The notes beneath the pieces are model-generated. The model saw nothing but the letters and a program-made list of their open reading frames with translations. It made no database searches and had not been told where the DNA came from. From NCBI GenBank assembly GCA_964007475.1, contig OZ023275.1:31997619-32061618 (forward strand): a stretch of DNA of 64,000 bases. The letters are read 5' to 3'. This DNA is from Hybos culiciformis. Lineage: Eukaryota; Arthropoda; Insecta; Diptera; Hybotidae. Positions 12,547-27,801 of this stretch are shown one piece after another. Made by a program: the position numbers and the translations under genes. The first letter of the stretch is position 1; the number at the start of each line of letters is the position of its first letter.

Positions 12547-12972
12547 ATGGGTGGCCAAACTTTTAACCAGTGTACGAGCGACCAGGTATTGAATATTGCG
12601 TATTGAATTAATTGCTTGATGAAGAAACCTCTTCGGACATAGGTTAAAAATAAAACGCTTTGTTATTTTTTGTACGAGCTTTCGAGAAATTTATTCTCGC
12701 AAATACGCCGCAAAAATTACTTTGTGAAGAAGCTCGTGATTTAAAAAATTATTAGATAAGAGCTCTATTTATTAAATATCTTGAAATCTTCATGCAAGAA
12801 GGGAAATTTTATCAGCATATTGATCATATTCAATGACTTTCTATGTTCAGATTTAGTAGACGCATTATTTTAAAATTGTTTTTGTTTATGCCTCAACTGC
12901 ACTTTATTCTGACAAGAAAAAGACAATCGGGAAAATGGATACGCGGTCAACATCTTGGCCACCAATGCAGAA
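12547..12972. mobile_element. possible decayed element with GGTGGCCAA inverted ends
   Basis: The left end, ATGGGTGGCCAAACTTTTAA, and the reverse complement of the right end near 12972, ATTGGTGGCCAAGATGTTGA, agree at most positions. The enclosed 0.4 kb is less AT-rich than its surroundings and includes GATGAAGAAACCTCTTCGG and GTACGAGCTTTCGAGAAA, which resemble retroelement tail sequence. No target-site duplication could be matched, so both identity and boundaries are uncertain. Confidence 0.35.
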
Positions 12973-12979
12973 TTATAAA

Positions 12980-15900
12980 TGAAGCACTTAACTAACTCAT
13001 TTCAATGATTTTCCATCATATGCTACTTATGAAAATTTATATTACAATATAAATTAATATGTATATAAAATTTTCTACGTGCCACGATTATTTGTGATAA
13101 ATTAAATAAGATTATTATTATTTTTTATATTTTAAATTATAATTCAAAATAATCATAAAAATAAAATAAAAATAAAATTTCACTATTCATTTAATAAATG
13201 GTAATTATTCATTACTCTTGTAAAAAAAAAAAAAAAGACCTTTTAATTTTAACATAGAATTATAAAATTAGTTAAATTATATAAAACTTATAGTCATTAA
13301 ATTATATTTTAAAAATAATTTATATTTAAAAATTATATACAACTAAAATACTTAATAATATTAATTATAATCATTAATATAATTGAAAAACATAGTCCTT
13401 GACTTATACTTGAATGAATTATCAAAATTGAAATATCCGAAAATTTCTTATTCATTCATAAAAATTAAATTACTACAATAATTACACTCTCTCTAAGCGA
13501 ATAAGAAAAGAAAATTGTACGTTTAAGTATGGATACTAATATTAAAGATAGTATAATATAAATACAAGAAAGTAATATATAAACATAAATAATAACAAAA
13601 CCAGCACGAGTATTACATCAAAACTTTTTGGAAAAAAAAAAAAAAAAAAGTTTAGCAAAAATAAAATTTCCAAACACCATCATTGAAAATAAGTTTAATT
13701 TTTTTTTTTTTGCAGATAAATGAAAAATGAAACCGCAAAACAATTGTAATTAATTTCAATACTGTAAAATTCTATGAGAAAAATAATAAATAAAATTTAT
13801 GGGAAAAATAAAAAATATATTTTTCTTTTAAAAGAGATTTTATTTTTTGTTTAATTCACCCAACGTTCTTTATTCTTTGAGGTTTCTATATTTAATACAA
13901 TTTTATTTTAGAGTTTTTATTTTATCATGATTTTTTTTTTTAGAACAATTTCCCGAAATTTTTTTTTTATTTTATTTTTGGCCAAATTGTTACACTAATG
14001 GTTTTTACCTAACAAAATCGAAAAAAAAAAAAATATTATACAACTAGGAAAAAAGAAAAATTCATGAAAAATCGAACTGATCAAAATTCAACTTAAATTC
14101 GTTATTTTTTCAATTGTTTCAATATTTTGTGATGCATCATTAATTTTTGTATTTCTTCTATTTATTATTTTTATTGTAGGTATTTATAATATATTTATTG
14201 TATACATTCATCGCTGTACATAATATCGTTATCATACCAATCACTCCATCTGGTATATCGCAATTGTTTTTAAATTATAATCATGTTTGTACTTACTATA
14301 ATTATTTAATGTCTTATTGCCAAGATTTATAATTATTTCAAATCTAGAATCTTAATTGACCACAATTAGAAAATTCTCCAAAATCTTAGCTTAATTACAT
14401 TTGACATAATTTCGAATTTTATATAAAATACTAGTTTACTCAGAGAGTATAGGAATTGTCATTATTCCGGAATAATTCTAGAATTCGCCTGGCATTTAAA
14501 AAAATAATATTCAGTGGAATTCCAGAATGGTAAATTTCCATATATTTTTATTGTCCCATTCATGGTTGGAAATGGAAAAAAAAATGCATATCTGTAATTT
14601 TACTTGGTTCATTTTGTTTTTTTTTTTTTAAACTGAGGAAGTTTTGAAAATGGCGTAAAACTGTGATTGAGAAGGACGTGGTATGAATTGTTTTGTTACA
14701 GCCTCAAATTTGATTCCAATTAAGGGAGAGAGATACATTTTTTTATATCGAAGACAAATACGGTTTTTTGCTAAAATATCAAGACATGATGTTTTTTGTT
14801 TGTACATAAATTTGTTAAATGTTTATTTATTTATTTTTTTTTTTTTTTGTATTTTTGTTATTACCTGCTCTAACATAAAAATATAAAATTTTAGAAATTA
14901 TAACTTTCGAATATCTACAGAGAATAATTATTTATAAATTTACAAGTGATGTAAAAATGTAACTATGAAAATTATTACCTCGAAATATTATTTTATTGTA
15001 TGTATAATGTTAAATATAAATGTGTAGCTGAATTTATCTCATTTTTTACATCACTCAAACCTAAAATTATGATATTTTTAGCAAATATTTTATATTCTTG
15101 TATAAATTTTATATTTTTAACCTAACTTTATAATTTTTTTTTCCTTTCCCCATCATTGTTTTTATATTTTATTATTATACAATTTTCCTCAAAATATATA
15201 AATTAAATAAATTTTGCTTAAAACAACACTGAATAAAGACTTTTTATTCAAATTTTATGTATACAAAATTCTAACACCATCATAGTGTTGAATTCACTTC
15301 GCCTTATCATTTGTTAAATTGAGGAAATTTTCTTGTTCCTTTTTCGGCAGAATTATGCAAAAAAAAAAAATAAAAAATAATTTTTTTTAAAAAACCACAC
15401 AATTTTTGCCATGAAAATGTAAAACTAATGAAATTATTTTAAGCTTGAGAAAAATATTTAAGTTTATTCATTAAACGAACCAAAATAAACAACATATCAT
15501 ATATATACGTACTAGTAAGGTTAAAGTAAACATAAAAGTGCTTTCTAGTAGTCAATTTAAAACGAAATTGATTCTCATGTTTACTACAAGCATTTAAAGA
15601 GTGAATATATCTTCAGTTACACTTAGAAACTAAAATTTATTAAATCACTCAAAGAAATTCTTAATTTGAAACCTTTTTTTCTGCAAATCTTTGTACATTT
15701 TAAATATAAATTATATCTTCTGTTAAAGAATTAAGACGAAAATTAGTAAAAAAAAAAAGAAAAAAGTTGTATGTATTGGATTTTTGATTAAATAAGCATA
15801 CTTACCAAATTATACATTATAAATGAAAATGAAATGAAATATTCCCGGTAAAAGCAACTCAATTCTAATTACGCATAAATTGATTGGAAATATTAAAGCA

Positions 15901-18900
15901 GGATATAAAGCGTGATAAAAAAAAAAGTACTACTAATTTAAATTATACTGGCTGAGATAACTTGACCATACACTTGAAATATATAAAAAAAAACCTTTTC
16001 AGAAATCTCTATATTTTATATTGTATTTGTGTTTTAATATCATGTATTATATTTCTAAGTAACAAATATTAACTGAATATAAGTTCAACTTTAGTAAGCT
16101 CTTCTGACTTAAAAAAAAATTAAACATTCAAATAAGCAATGTCTAAGCCACAGCCCAAAGAACCGAAAATAATTCTCAATTTATCTCTAAAACTTAATCA
16201 ACCCACAACTGAAAAACTAACTAACTTCTGCAGTTCAACAAAATTTACATTTAAATATCATTATATTAAAGAAACTCTGTTCTCAATACATACCTACGAA
16301 ATTATATATATAAATATAATAATAATGATATGTAACTATTTATAATTCAAGAGACAGACAAATTAAAAAAAAAAAAATAATAATAATAAATGCAAGACAT
16401 TATTTCATTTCGGTAAATACTATGTTATACAGTACATAATAAAAAGCAGAGAACATAAAATAACATTAAGTATTACAAAACAAAAAGCATAAGTTAATTT
16501 TTGATTAATTGAACTTGCAGTTAAAGTATAATTTTCGTAAAAATTTGGAAAATTTGTATTTATGGGAATTTTATTAGGTTCTTTCAACTTTTCATTTGTA
16601 TATGACTTTTATATTATATGTATGTATGTATATAGTATTTTCCATTCTTGTTATAATATAATCATTTTTATTTATTTTTTTTTTTTTAAGATGATTATAC
16701 ATTTAATTTAGTACGAATGGTTTATATCAACTTTAAAGAACTTATGATTAATTGGTATTGAGAATCAAGAGAAAAATATGTACTGCTTAATACACTTATC
16801 TTAAAGAAAAGTTTTTTTTTCGAAATTTATTTTATACTTTTAGCAAATTATTCAACTTTATATTTCTATAATTAGTGTGATTAAAATGACAAAATGGACT
16901 TACATACCTAAATATTTTTATCTTGAATCTGAATAGGTGTTATAAGTAAATGGCACTATAATGCATATTTCACTCAAAAACTAATTCATTTGCCTTCAAG
17001 ATTTAGATCTGGAAATTTTTTTTTTTTCTATAAATTGTCAAATGAATTTTCATTGATAAGTGTCAATATTTTTAAAGAGTAAAACATAAAAAAAATTTCG
17101 AAATCTTAAGAGCCCTTCATGTGAAATTCTGTTTTCTATTTCTGTTTTCTATTTTTGCAGTTTTTTTTGTTTTGTTTTACAGAAAATAAACGGCCGTGAA
17201 AAATGCGACAAAAATTGTACGAAAATTACCTCTACCAGAAAATGACAAAACTATATTTGAATTTTATTTCTGTGCAGAAACTGTAATTTATCAAAAAAAT
17301 TAAAAAACTCTTGGAAATAAAAAAAATTAATTAAAAATTGTTTAGAAAATTAAAGAAATTCAAAATTTCACGTCACCAGCCCTGGAGAGTGGTAATTTAG
17401 CTTTATTTCTGCGTTTGAGATTTTTTATTATCTTTTTCCTTTACTTCAGAATCCAAGCAAATATGTTCAAGTTTTTTAAAGGCTTATTTAGGCCAAAAAA
17501 CTCAAAATTTAAAAAATCCGCCTCACCTACCCTGGAGCCAGTTATATAGTCTCTAACATATCAAAAAATCACTTCAGTCTCTAGATTGTAGTAACCCTAC
17601 AATCAAAGCCAAACTAAGACCAATTTTTTGTAATTCTTCACATTGAGGGCTCTTAACATTGAATTAAAATATTTCATGATAAATTAAATTTCTGAAATCA
17701 ATAAAAATAACTAAACAAAATAAAATATAATAAAATTTAATATAATCATTGAAATGCGTATTCAGTCAAATTTTCCACATTATTTTCTTATTTTTGTCCA
17801 ATTTGATAATAATAAAAATACATTTCATTTTTACCTACATACATTTTTATCTAATATTATTATCTTGATTACAAAATAATCTCTGACAATTACTATCATT
17901 TCACTAGGTTTTCCATCAAGTTATTTATTTTTTTTTTAACGATATAACATCATCAGTATTAGATTTTATTATATATATAATAAATAGTATACTAGATACA
18001 ACAGTTATAAAGATTATAGATAAATCTTTGCTAAATAAACACTAAAAGATGCACACAATTGTACACAAGAAAGAAACATTTACCCAGCTTAAATATAATA
18101 ATTTTTTTTTTTTTTTTCATTCTCTCCTCATATAGTAAATTGTATAATAAATGGCAGGAAATATTTTGCGATGCATTTTATTTGAAATCGTCAGCAAAAA
18201 AAAAAAGAAAAAAAAAAAACATAATAAAACATATATTATTAAAATAACAATATTTGTAGAAAAAAAACGTATAGCTAAAGTAATGTGTTGCAGGTAGGTA
18301 TAGAAAGAAAAATATAAATTTACTTTGAATTGAATTTAAAAAAAAACTCTAAAATAACCACTTGAAACAAACATTCGGATATGCGATTTCATGAATGGGC
18401 ATAACGTTCGTTGATATACAATAAAACTTTTTAGTTTATTGAAAATAAATTCTGAAAATCTAGAACTTTGTCATATTATGTACATAATATAAGTACTTTC
18501 TCCTTTATACCTTGATTAATACAACACCGGCCAAATATTTAAAAAAAAAAAATTTCTAATCAAATTTTTTTTTTTTTTTCTTCTAAAATAATTATTATTC
18601 AAGCACAATTTAATTACATTTACATATCTGCTGAAAATTTCCTTTATATATTGAAATATATCCATTTAATTCGAAAATCATATAGGTTGGTATATACAGC
18701 AGGAAATTCAGTTAAAACTCATTCATATCGAATTTCAAGAAATTTTATTTGTTTCGGTTATATACTTGTTTTTTTTTTTTTTTCTCTTTTTTGGAAAATT
18801 CAATTCAAACATATTGTTGAATGAATTAAATAAATATATACACGACAAACGTGCACATAATTTATTTAAGTTTCTTTTCTAGCCATTGTCTGCATTAAAA

Positions 18901-21900
18901 ACCATCCACGGAGAGTGAATTTTTACCTCAAATAAAAAAAAATTATTTTATCTTTATACATACATGTAAAATTGCTATAGAGATAATATTCTGCTACTGC
19001 ATTTAATTTTTTTATATTAAACTCAATATATACTATGTACATAATAATGTGAGTACAAAATGTATGGTTTTTATGTAATTTTACAATTCTATATGTATTC
19101 TGAATTTTGGTGTTTTTTTTTATATATCCTTCCAGACATACCTATTTATAAAATATATGCTTACGTATAGAATATAAACTAGACAATATCCTTTTTAACT
19201 TTTTTATATTAAAAAGGACGAAATGAAAAATTTACCACAGAATCAAAAAATAAAATTAAATTTTAGCAAATTATAAATTGAAAAGGTGGATACGAATCGG
19301 ATTTTGAGAACCTTTTGTACATACATTTTCCTGATTGAAATTTCTTTAAAAAAAAATATTTATCCTAATGTTAAATTTTTATTTATTTATTTATTTTGAT
19401 TTTATTTTTTTTTTTAAAGAAAAAGCAGACATTAAATTTTCACAATTAAATGCATTGAACTTGTGGCCATGGAAAGTCACATATGTATACCAAAGAAACA
19501 AAAAACTTAAATGATTTGTTACTTTTTTCCACAATGACAAATCAAAATTAGTTTGAAATTTATTTCGGTATAATTATACATTAAAATATACATGGCGTAC
19601 ATTTGTAGTACCTATATGTACATAAAAGCATAACACATTATGATATAGCTTTGAATATACATACATAGATGGACAATGTTGGTCAAATAATTTATAATTT
19701 ATTTAGTGTAGACTTTTAAAATTTTCTCGTTTCCAAAGTGATATTAAAGATTTTTAAAATAAACAAAAAATTTTCTAAAACAAAATATTTTGCTAAGGCC
19801 TGTTAAATTTTCCAAATAATCTCATCAAACAAGAATTAAAACTATGATAATTAGGATTTGAAATTTGACTATGAAATAATAAGAAAATAATTTTTTACAA
19901 AATAATAAAATAAAAAATATTTTTGTCATTTTGTTATAAGAATATGGACAGCTGATGTGAAACTATTAATGAATAAAAAATATTTCTAAAATTTAAAATT
20001 TATAAGAAAAATTCTACAATTTCTAGTTCTTTTCCTATTTCTTTTTCGTTGAAGATTTTTTGTTTACTTTTTCACTAAGGGAATTGGAATTTTTTACTAG
20101 TCCCTCAAATTTTCTTTATTTGTTAAATTAATTAATTTATAATAATTGGAATATATATTATAACTTTTGCCCACACACAATAAAAATAAAATAAGATATT
20201 CTGCATATTTTGGTGCTTCAACTCATAAATATATTTATTCAATTGAAAAATTTAATTGCAATTTAATCGATCAAAAGAACTTTTTTTTTTTTTTTCATTT
20301 AATTTTCCTTAAAATTCTTAAAAATAAAACATAACTGTGTAAATAATTCACAACAAAATACTATCAAATCAATCAAAAACTTATAGAAATGGAAAACTAT
20401 AATATAATATGTTTTATGTAGTTATATAAAATTGTTTTTTTAATTTCATTGAAATAAATTTTATTTCAATTTTATGAACATAGTGTAGTTATATAGATAA
20501 AGTTTCCCTAATTCAATTTACTTTAAAATTTCATTTTAACATATTGTAAATTTATACTCATCTCTCCTCTATGTATAAAACTAAGTATGTAATACCCTCT
20601 AAAAAACCACAAGTTCTTAAAAACTTTTCATCATAAATAATAAACTTGAAGTTCAATAAATTTAAAATTGTTTTAAGTACAAGTACCACATAAAGCTTGT
20701 TTTTCTTTATTTTCCTTCTTTTTTTTTCTTTTTTTTTTTTCATTATCATGTTAAGATTAATTCTTGTAACACTTTTAAGTTTTCATTTAATTATTGAAAT
20801 TATCCTTTTTTTTTTGTAATTTATTTGATTATAACAAAGATAACTTTATCTTCTGACTTGAAAAAAAGCAAAAAAAAGAAAAAAGAAAAAATAAATTTCC
20901 TTCACAATGCTACATATATGATATACATTTTTCATATATGTATATTGTGTGTAATATGCTATACAAGTTTCTATATATATAACTTTTTGTAATGAAAATC
21001 CCTGAAGATATTTTCATTCAACAATATCAAATCATAAAATTTTATCTTATTTGCATAAATTTCAATGAAAAAATAAAAAATTGATACACAATATTTTAAT
21101 TTTAAATCTCATATTTCAGAGATCATAACTTTAATTTAATTAAATATCTATACTCTAATAACTTGTGATTGTTTATTTTGTATTAAATCTTCAATGTTCA
21201 TATGGAAAACTCTTGTTTTATTCTTCGATAACAGTCAATTATAATTAGTCTAGTGGCATTAACTAAAAATATTTCACCAAGTTGATAATTCAAATACAAA
21301 CACACGCATTGTTGATAAGCCCTGAATTATATACCCTCTCGATTGTATACGATTGCATGGAAATTTGAAATAATTTCTTCACATTAAATTTAAAGTCAAG
21401 TGAATCGAGAAAATTTTAAATTTTCCTAATTAACAACTCAAGGGAAAAAAATAAAAATAAAACTAACAATGTTGAACTTTTTCCTGCGAATAAAGATTAA
21501 ACTTAAAATAATTAGGGGAAAAAAAAAAACTTATTCATTATTCTTATTTTGATGTGTATATATACCTACAAATTGCACTTTCCAAAAATAAAGTTTAATG
21601 AAGAAATAATCTATAATAATAGTGTTCAACTGCAATATATAGTTGTTATCAATGTAGATGTTAAATTTGGAAAAAAAAATTATATCCTTGAAATAGTATT
21701 TTCTAACTTTTCCAACAGAACATCTAGTTTTTCTTTTTTAGTTGAGAAAATAAAGATAAAAAAAAACAAAACATTTTGAATATCTTCAATTTCAATTTAT
21801 ATTTTGTTAGATTTCGAGGATACGTCAATTTTTAATTAAAGAAATTTGTTCAAGAACATAGAATCTATGTTTTGTTGTTTCAACATTTGTTTTTACCAAA

Positions 21901-22956
21901 AGCTCGTTCAATTTATTAGAAAATTAAAATTTATTAGAAAAGTAATCGACGAATTTTTTTGACGACTCAAATCTCAAAATTTTGTCAATTTATGCTCTAT
22001 TTTTTTTTCGACAAAGCCGTAGTTATTCTTTGTCAATAATTCGAATATTTTATTTTGGCAAATAGTTTTGGAAAATAACACTCCAAATAAATAAATTAAT
22101 AATCCGTATTTATCCTGAATAATTGGGCTGAAAATATGACATTAAATATTTTTTTTTTCATATAACTTTAATTCTAAAATGTCGGATTATTTTAAAAATT
22201 TAGAGAATATTATTCTGCTATAATCCTTTGATTACTTTTTGTACTAATTTGACAAGGAATGGAAGAAAATTTTTTTTTGTTTTCTCATTTCGAAATATCA
22301 AATTTAAAATAATATATTTTTTTAATATTAACTTTTATAAAACTTTTGATAAATTTATGTTTCTGATTTCTAATTCTGTAATGAAATTGTCTGGTACGAA
22401 AAAGTTTTCTTCAAAAATATAAGAAAAAAAAAAAAAAACAAAATACATAATCGCACTTTTTCCTTAAATGAACAGAATAATAACTCTTTTTTTTTTATTA
22501 TTGTACTTTTTTCACCAAAAAATTAAAAACAAACTTACAGAACTTACAAAATGAGAAATATTATCATTTTGGGAGAAGTACATGATATTTTTTTCTATGT
22601 ACCTACATATTACATATATTTTTTTATTTTATCAAAACTAAAACTAAATTTTTATAAATAGAAAATTATTGTTATCCAAGGAGCTAGAAATATACTTTAG
22701 AGTTCATAGTGGAGAGATACATTTATGTTTTAAAAAAAAAATATATATAAAATAAAATACAAAGTTGAAAGGTTTTTAATTAAAATTAAAGATATGTGCC
22801 AAATTAACAAAAATTTTACGTAGAAAAAGTAAACAAAATAGTATCGGAAGATAGAATTTGTATGATCATATGAGTAGATGGAACAAGAAATGCTTTCAGA
22901 TACTTCATTAATCAGAAAGTATACGAAAATTTAACAAACAAATTCATTAAATTGTA
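12980..22956. other. AT-rich non-coding DNA
   Basis: About 10 kb without a supportable gene. The open frames at 14683, 16139, 18059, 20558, 21549 and 22228 are short, low-complexity and lack splice or promoter context. Small repeats such as the doubled TCTGTTTTCTATTT near 17130-17155 and the related blocks near 17375 and 17525 (CACC-A-CCCTGGAG) are present but carry no clear meaning. This may be intergenic or part of a long 5' intron of the adhesion gene. Confidence 0.5.
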
Positions 22957-22958
22957 TA

Positions 22959-23113
22959 TGTGTCGATGTTTATCAAAACTCGTCAATTCCACTTTTCAAA
23001 AAAAATGAGTATAATACATCGTTGGATTCGTCTTCGAATGTGCTATCAGTTTTTGCTATTTTTAAATTAAAAAAAAAAAATGGAATAGACGCGGTTTGAT
23101 AAACATCGACACA
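22959..23113. mobile_element. 155 bp MITE with TA target duplication
   Basis: The terminal inverted repeats run TGTGTCGATGTTTATCAAA on the left and its exact complement on the right, continuing with a few mismatches (CTCGTC against CGCGTC) to ATTCCA. Total arm length is about 35 bases. The element is flanked by TA at 22957-22958 and 23114-23115, which fits the Tc1/mariner-type TA duplication. There is no coding capacity. Confidence 0.82.
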
Positions 23114-23115
23114 TA

Positions 23116-26100
23116 TAGAAATTGAATATTTTATCTATTCAAGACTGCGCCTTAAATCCGTGTAATATGTGCAATGCAATTCCTTTCTTTTATTAATGAA
23201 ACTGTATCGGTTCAGTTCAACTTAATATGTTTAAGCTTGATTTGTGGAAATACGAACTTAATAAAAGAGAATTTTAATATCAACTTAAAACATTTCAATC
23301 TATTCTTTTTGGAATTTTTTTTTTAAAAAGATATGGATTTAGAATCATTTGAAACCGAACTAAAAAAAAAATAAAACATTGCCACTTATATTTATGTTAA
23401 GAGAATAGAAAATTATATACATATAAAAAATATTAAAGCCACAATATCACAATGTCTAACTTTTGTTTTTAGCTTGTCTGAAACTTTTTTCACATAGTGC
23501 TGCTGCATTTGATTTGTACAAATAATTTTATTTGCTGGACTGAACACTAAATATATCAAACAATTCCAAACAATTTTTTTTTTTTTTTTTGTTCTTACAG
23601 TTTTATATAAAAGTAGCTTAATTTCGAGAAATTTTGAAAAATTTTTTATTATTTTTTAATAATAAGTTAAACTAAAAAAAAAATATATATAAAATAATAA
23701 TAATTTATGAAAAGATAAAGTTTTATAGTTAATTTTTCCGAAACTTACAATACTTTTTTCATTTAATTTTCTTAATTCAAATTTATATTATTTTTTTTTC
23801 TAAATAATACCTAATGAAGAATATACATATATAATTTGGGAAATTGTTCGTTAATAGTTTTTAAATATTATATAGTTAAATTGGAAAATTGTCAAAATAT
23901 TAATTTTATACAAGAACCAAAAAAGCAAGAAAATAAAATTAGTAATTGTTTTTAGAAATAATATTTTATTCAAAAGTTTGAGATTTTTGTTCATATATTT
24001 ATTAATTTTATCAATAAAAGATGAAAGTTATCTATAATTGTGTGATTTCAAAAGCAGAATTAATCTTCTATCTAAATAAATAGATTTCAAAGTTAATTTA
24101 AGTTTTGTTGTACTGAAACTTTATACTAAACTACCATTTATGTGTATCATAAACAGCACGTTCATAAACAGCAGTACTTACATTTTATATTTTATTATTA
24201 AAACTATAATGCCAAAATGCATTATTATATAGGTATTTAACATAAAGTCATTGAAGACAGAAATGAAATCATACGTATAATATGTATCTATGTTAAGTCA
24301 AGAATATTTAATAAATTCATAATCTCTCTTAATTAAATTGAATTATAATAAATAAGAATGAAAAAAAAAAAAAGAATTTTATATTCATTAAAAATGAATT
24401 ACAATTATTATTTCTTAAATGAAGCATAACAATCACTTCAAAATATTATTTTATTTTCTATTATAATATTATAATGAGAAAAAAATTTTATTCTTTTGTA
24501 AAATATATTTATTTATCTTATATTTCGACTAAAACTTATTATTTCAAAGAAATATGTATTACTATTATTTTTTGTAATCACTGATTAATTTAATTATCAA
24601 ACTTATATGGGGTTTACATGAAGAGATAAAAAGCGAATTGGAACGAGTCATATGACTATTGTACTTAGGATTGAACTTGAATTTTTTGTACAAAAAATTT
24701 CTAGGATTGCAATTTGAATTGGCCAATTCCAGAAAAATTCTAGAAAATGAATTCAATTTCTTGAGTGTACAAATAAAAAATATCTTCAGATCAGACTTCG
24801 ATTTTTTATTACAAAAAAAACATAATGAAAACTAATCACATAGAAATAAATTATACTAAAATTTAAATTAATTATATTAAAATTAAAAATAAAATACTGA
24901 GATAAAAATAAATAATAAATAAAATTATTTGTATTGAGAAAATATTTATCAGAATTTGAAAATAAATAAAAATTTAACAATTAATTTATTATTTATTTTA
25001 GAAATTTAAGTATTTTATTATTATTTTTAAAATTGTAGTTTTTAATTTAAAAATTTGTTTTATTTATAAAATTTATGTACAATCAAAAACCACTCTAATT
25101 TTTTTTAAACGTCAAAATCGTCACACTTTCTTGGTGAGTAAGCATATCTTGAATCATATGATACAAGTGGGATTGAAATATGATTTCTTTTTGGTCAAAA
25201 AATCGTTTAAATAAATACATTACATATCATATAAAAAAATGCCAACTTTTAGTATATTTTGATATTACGAACAAATATCAAGCTGAAATTTTAGTAATAA
25301 TGCCAACAAACTTTTTGAACAGAATCGCCAATTACTTATTGATATGGTTTGAAAATATAAGTTTTTAAATATTTAATGTTTATATAGACTTGAAACTATT
25401 AGATATTTGTTCTGCGCTACTTTGAGATATAATGTTTTTTCTAGTTGTACACTATCTAACAAAAACTACTAAGATATTTAATTTATTTATTTATTTCTAT
25501 AAAGTTAAATACTTGAATGCGTGCAGAATTTTCATATTTTTAAATTGAAATAATATTTCATCAACAAATAAAACTATATTTTATTTATCATTATCCTAAT
25601 CAATTTTTATAACTAATTTCCATTTTAATTAACTTATGTCTTGTGCAAACTCATATATAAATTAGATATCTTATCAAATTCAATTAATAACACCAATAAA
25701 AATTTAAATTATTTCCAATAATATCAAATTTATTTATTATTTACAAAATATAATATTTATACAGTAATAATATTTTAAACTTGATAAGTAATTTTGAAAT
25801 GTATCTAATCGAAAAATTTAAATAAATTATGTTTAGCCGAAACCACACTTCATTTAAACATAAATTACATAACAAAAATATCGAAACAAAAAAAGCTTAT
25901 TTTTCTATACACTTACTTGAATCAAAAAGAAAAAAGTAATAATGACAAATCTTATATTAAATCAATTTATATCCATGATAATATTTATGCCAAAATTAAC
26001 TTGCTGCGTCAACAGTTAAATGTACCGTAGTTATAACAATTCCGTTTTGTAAATTGCCAAGGCAGCTAAGGTGGCAGCAAGATCTCTTTCTTTTATGTTT

Positions 26101-27801
26101 AATCAAATTTATTTTTAATACAAAATATTTCTGCATTCTTGTAGATTTAAGTTTAATTGACTACATAAATTAAGAAAAATGGGCACAACAAAATTTTCTT
26201 ACGTATGATTTTGTAATCCAATTAAAAATCATACCAATAATTTATATATATTATTTTAGCAATTTAAAATATATAGCAATTTCAAATTGAAATAAAATAT
26301 TTTATTAATTTCTAATAAAATAATAAAATGACTTATAACTACTGTATTTGAAAAATACTAATTAAATTTAATGTAATTTCAATGATATATGAGTCTAATG
26401 TATAAACTGTATCTAAAGGTATAATTTAAAAATACAACATTTTTATTGACTTTTATATTCCAATTTCTTTTTTTTTTTCCTTATTTTACCTATTTTTTAT
26501 TTTATTTACCATTTATTCATTTCAAACATTTAAAACTTTAATAATTTAAAAATTATTGCAAATTGAAATAGAAAATTATATCAACCTTCATATTATTAAC
26601 ATTACACTATGTGCAGGTTATAAAGTTTTTGTGGCAGAAAATTTTAATATCTTGAATTTAAATGAATGTAAAAGAGATTAAAAAAATATTATTTAAATAT
26701 GTAATTTTCCAACTTTCTAAAATATTGTTTATTGGAAACTTATAAGCAGTTCGTAATAATATATATTAAGTAGAATTTTATAAAGCCCGGTTTTACAATC
26801 AATAAAAAAATTCATTACAAAACTCTTAGCTCAACATTATCTTCAAAGATATCCAGATATGTTAGGTTAGACAATTGAATTAAATCTTAAAGAAAAACAA
26901 GAGCCCTCTACCTAAACAAACAATCACACTTTTAAATAATATTCGATTTCAATTAGTCTTAAGTCCCGCGTAAGATCCAAGAATTCATGCATAAATTATA
27001 TTGAAATTTTAATTATATAAAATAAATTAAAATTTTTGACACAATCTCGAACGAAAACTTTCAATATAATAAAAACCCTTTATATTTGGGTTAAAATATT
27101 ATGTTTTATGAATTTCTTTTTCCCAACAATTTTATACCATTTTTTTTTAATTCTCTATTTTTCTTTTTCTAATTTCAGAAATAACATTTGCACAATATAT
27201 ACTTTGCAGACAAATTAAATCATTGTGAAACAATCAGAGTAAAAATAAAAAAAATAGGAAAAAAAATATTATCATGAATTCATCATTCGATGCAAAGAAA
27301 ATTTTAATTAAAAATAAAATTTTGTGATTTTCAAAGGAAAATTTGGATTGACCTTTTGTGATCATCGTATTGCAGGCAAACAATATACCTATATTATTTA
27401 CGTTCAATTTAAAAAAAAAAAACATCTAAATGAAAATTTCTGCAATCATCAAATAAAACACCTATGCATTCATATCATATGCCTGGAAAATTAAATTTTT
27501 CACCACAAATATTCAAAAGCAATTAACATTAAATTTGTTGTGCAACAGAATTTTTTTTTTTTATTTTCTTTTTTTGAATTTTATTTTTCGGTACAACAGA
27601 AAGAAAAATCAAAGAAAAATATAAATAAATAAATAAACATATAAATATATTGTTGGTATTTTACCAATAATCAAATTTTGCTGTTTTTGTATATTATTCC
27701 GCGCTTTATTATTTATATATATTATATTAAAAAAAAAAAAAATTGCAAAGCAAAAAAAAATTAAATAAAAAAAATTAAATAAAAAATTAAATTAAAAAAT
27801 C
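23116..27801. other. AT-rich non-coding DNA upstream of the adhesion gene
   Basis: No coding exon was identified. The frames at 24565, 24786, 25180, 27036 and 27234 are Asn/Lys/Phe-rich composition noise. The last 200 bases before 27802 are almost pure A/T and presumably include 5' untranslated sequence or the preceding intron end. No TATA+initiator pair was recognised close to the start codon. Confidence 0.5.

Noticed and set aside
12615..12660. Possible hammerhead ribozyme (TTGATGA followed by a short stem)
   Set aside because: The conserved core CTGATGA and GAAAC are not both present and the required three-stem layout could not be formed.
26003..26083. Possible small inverted repeat (CTTGCTGC against GGCAGCAAG)
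   Set aside because: Only about eight bases match and no target duplication is visible; chance cannot be excluded.
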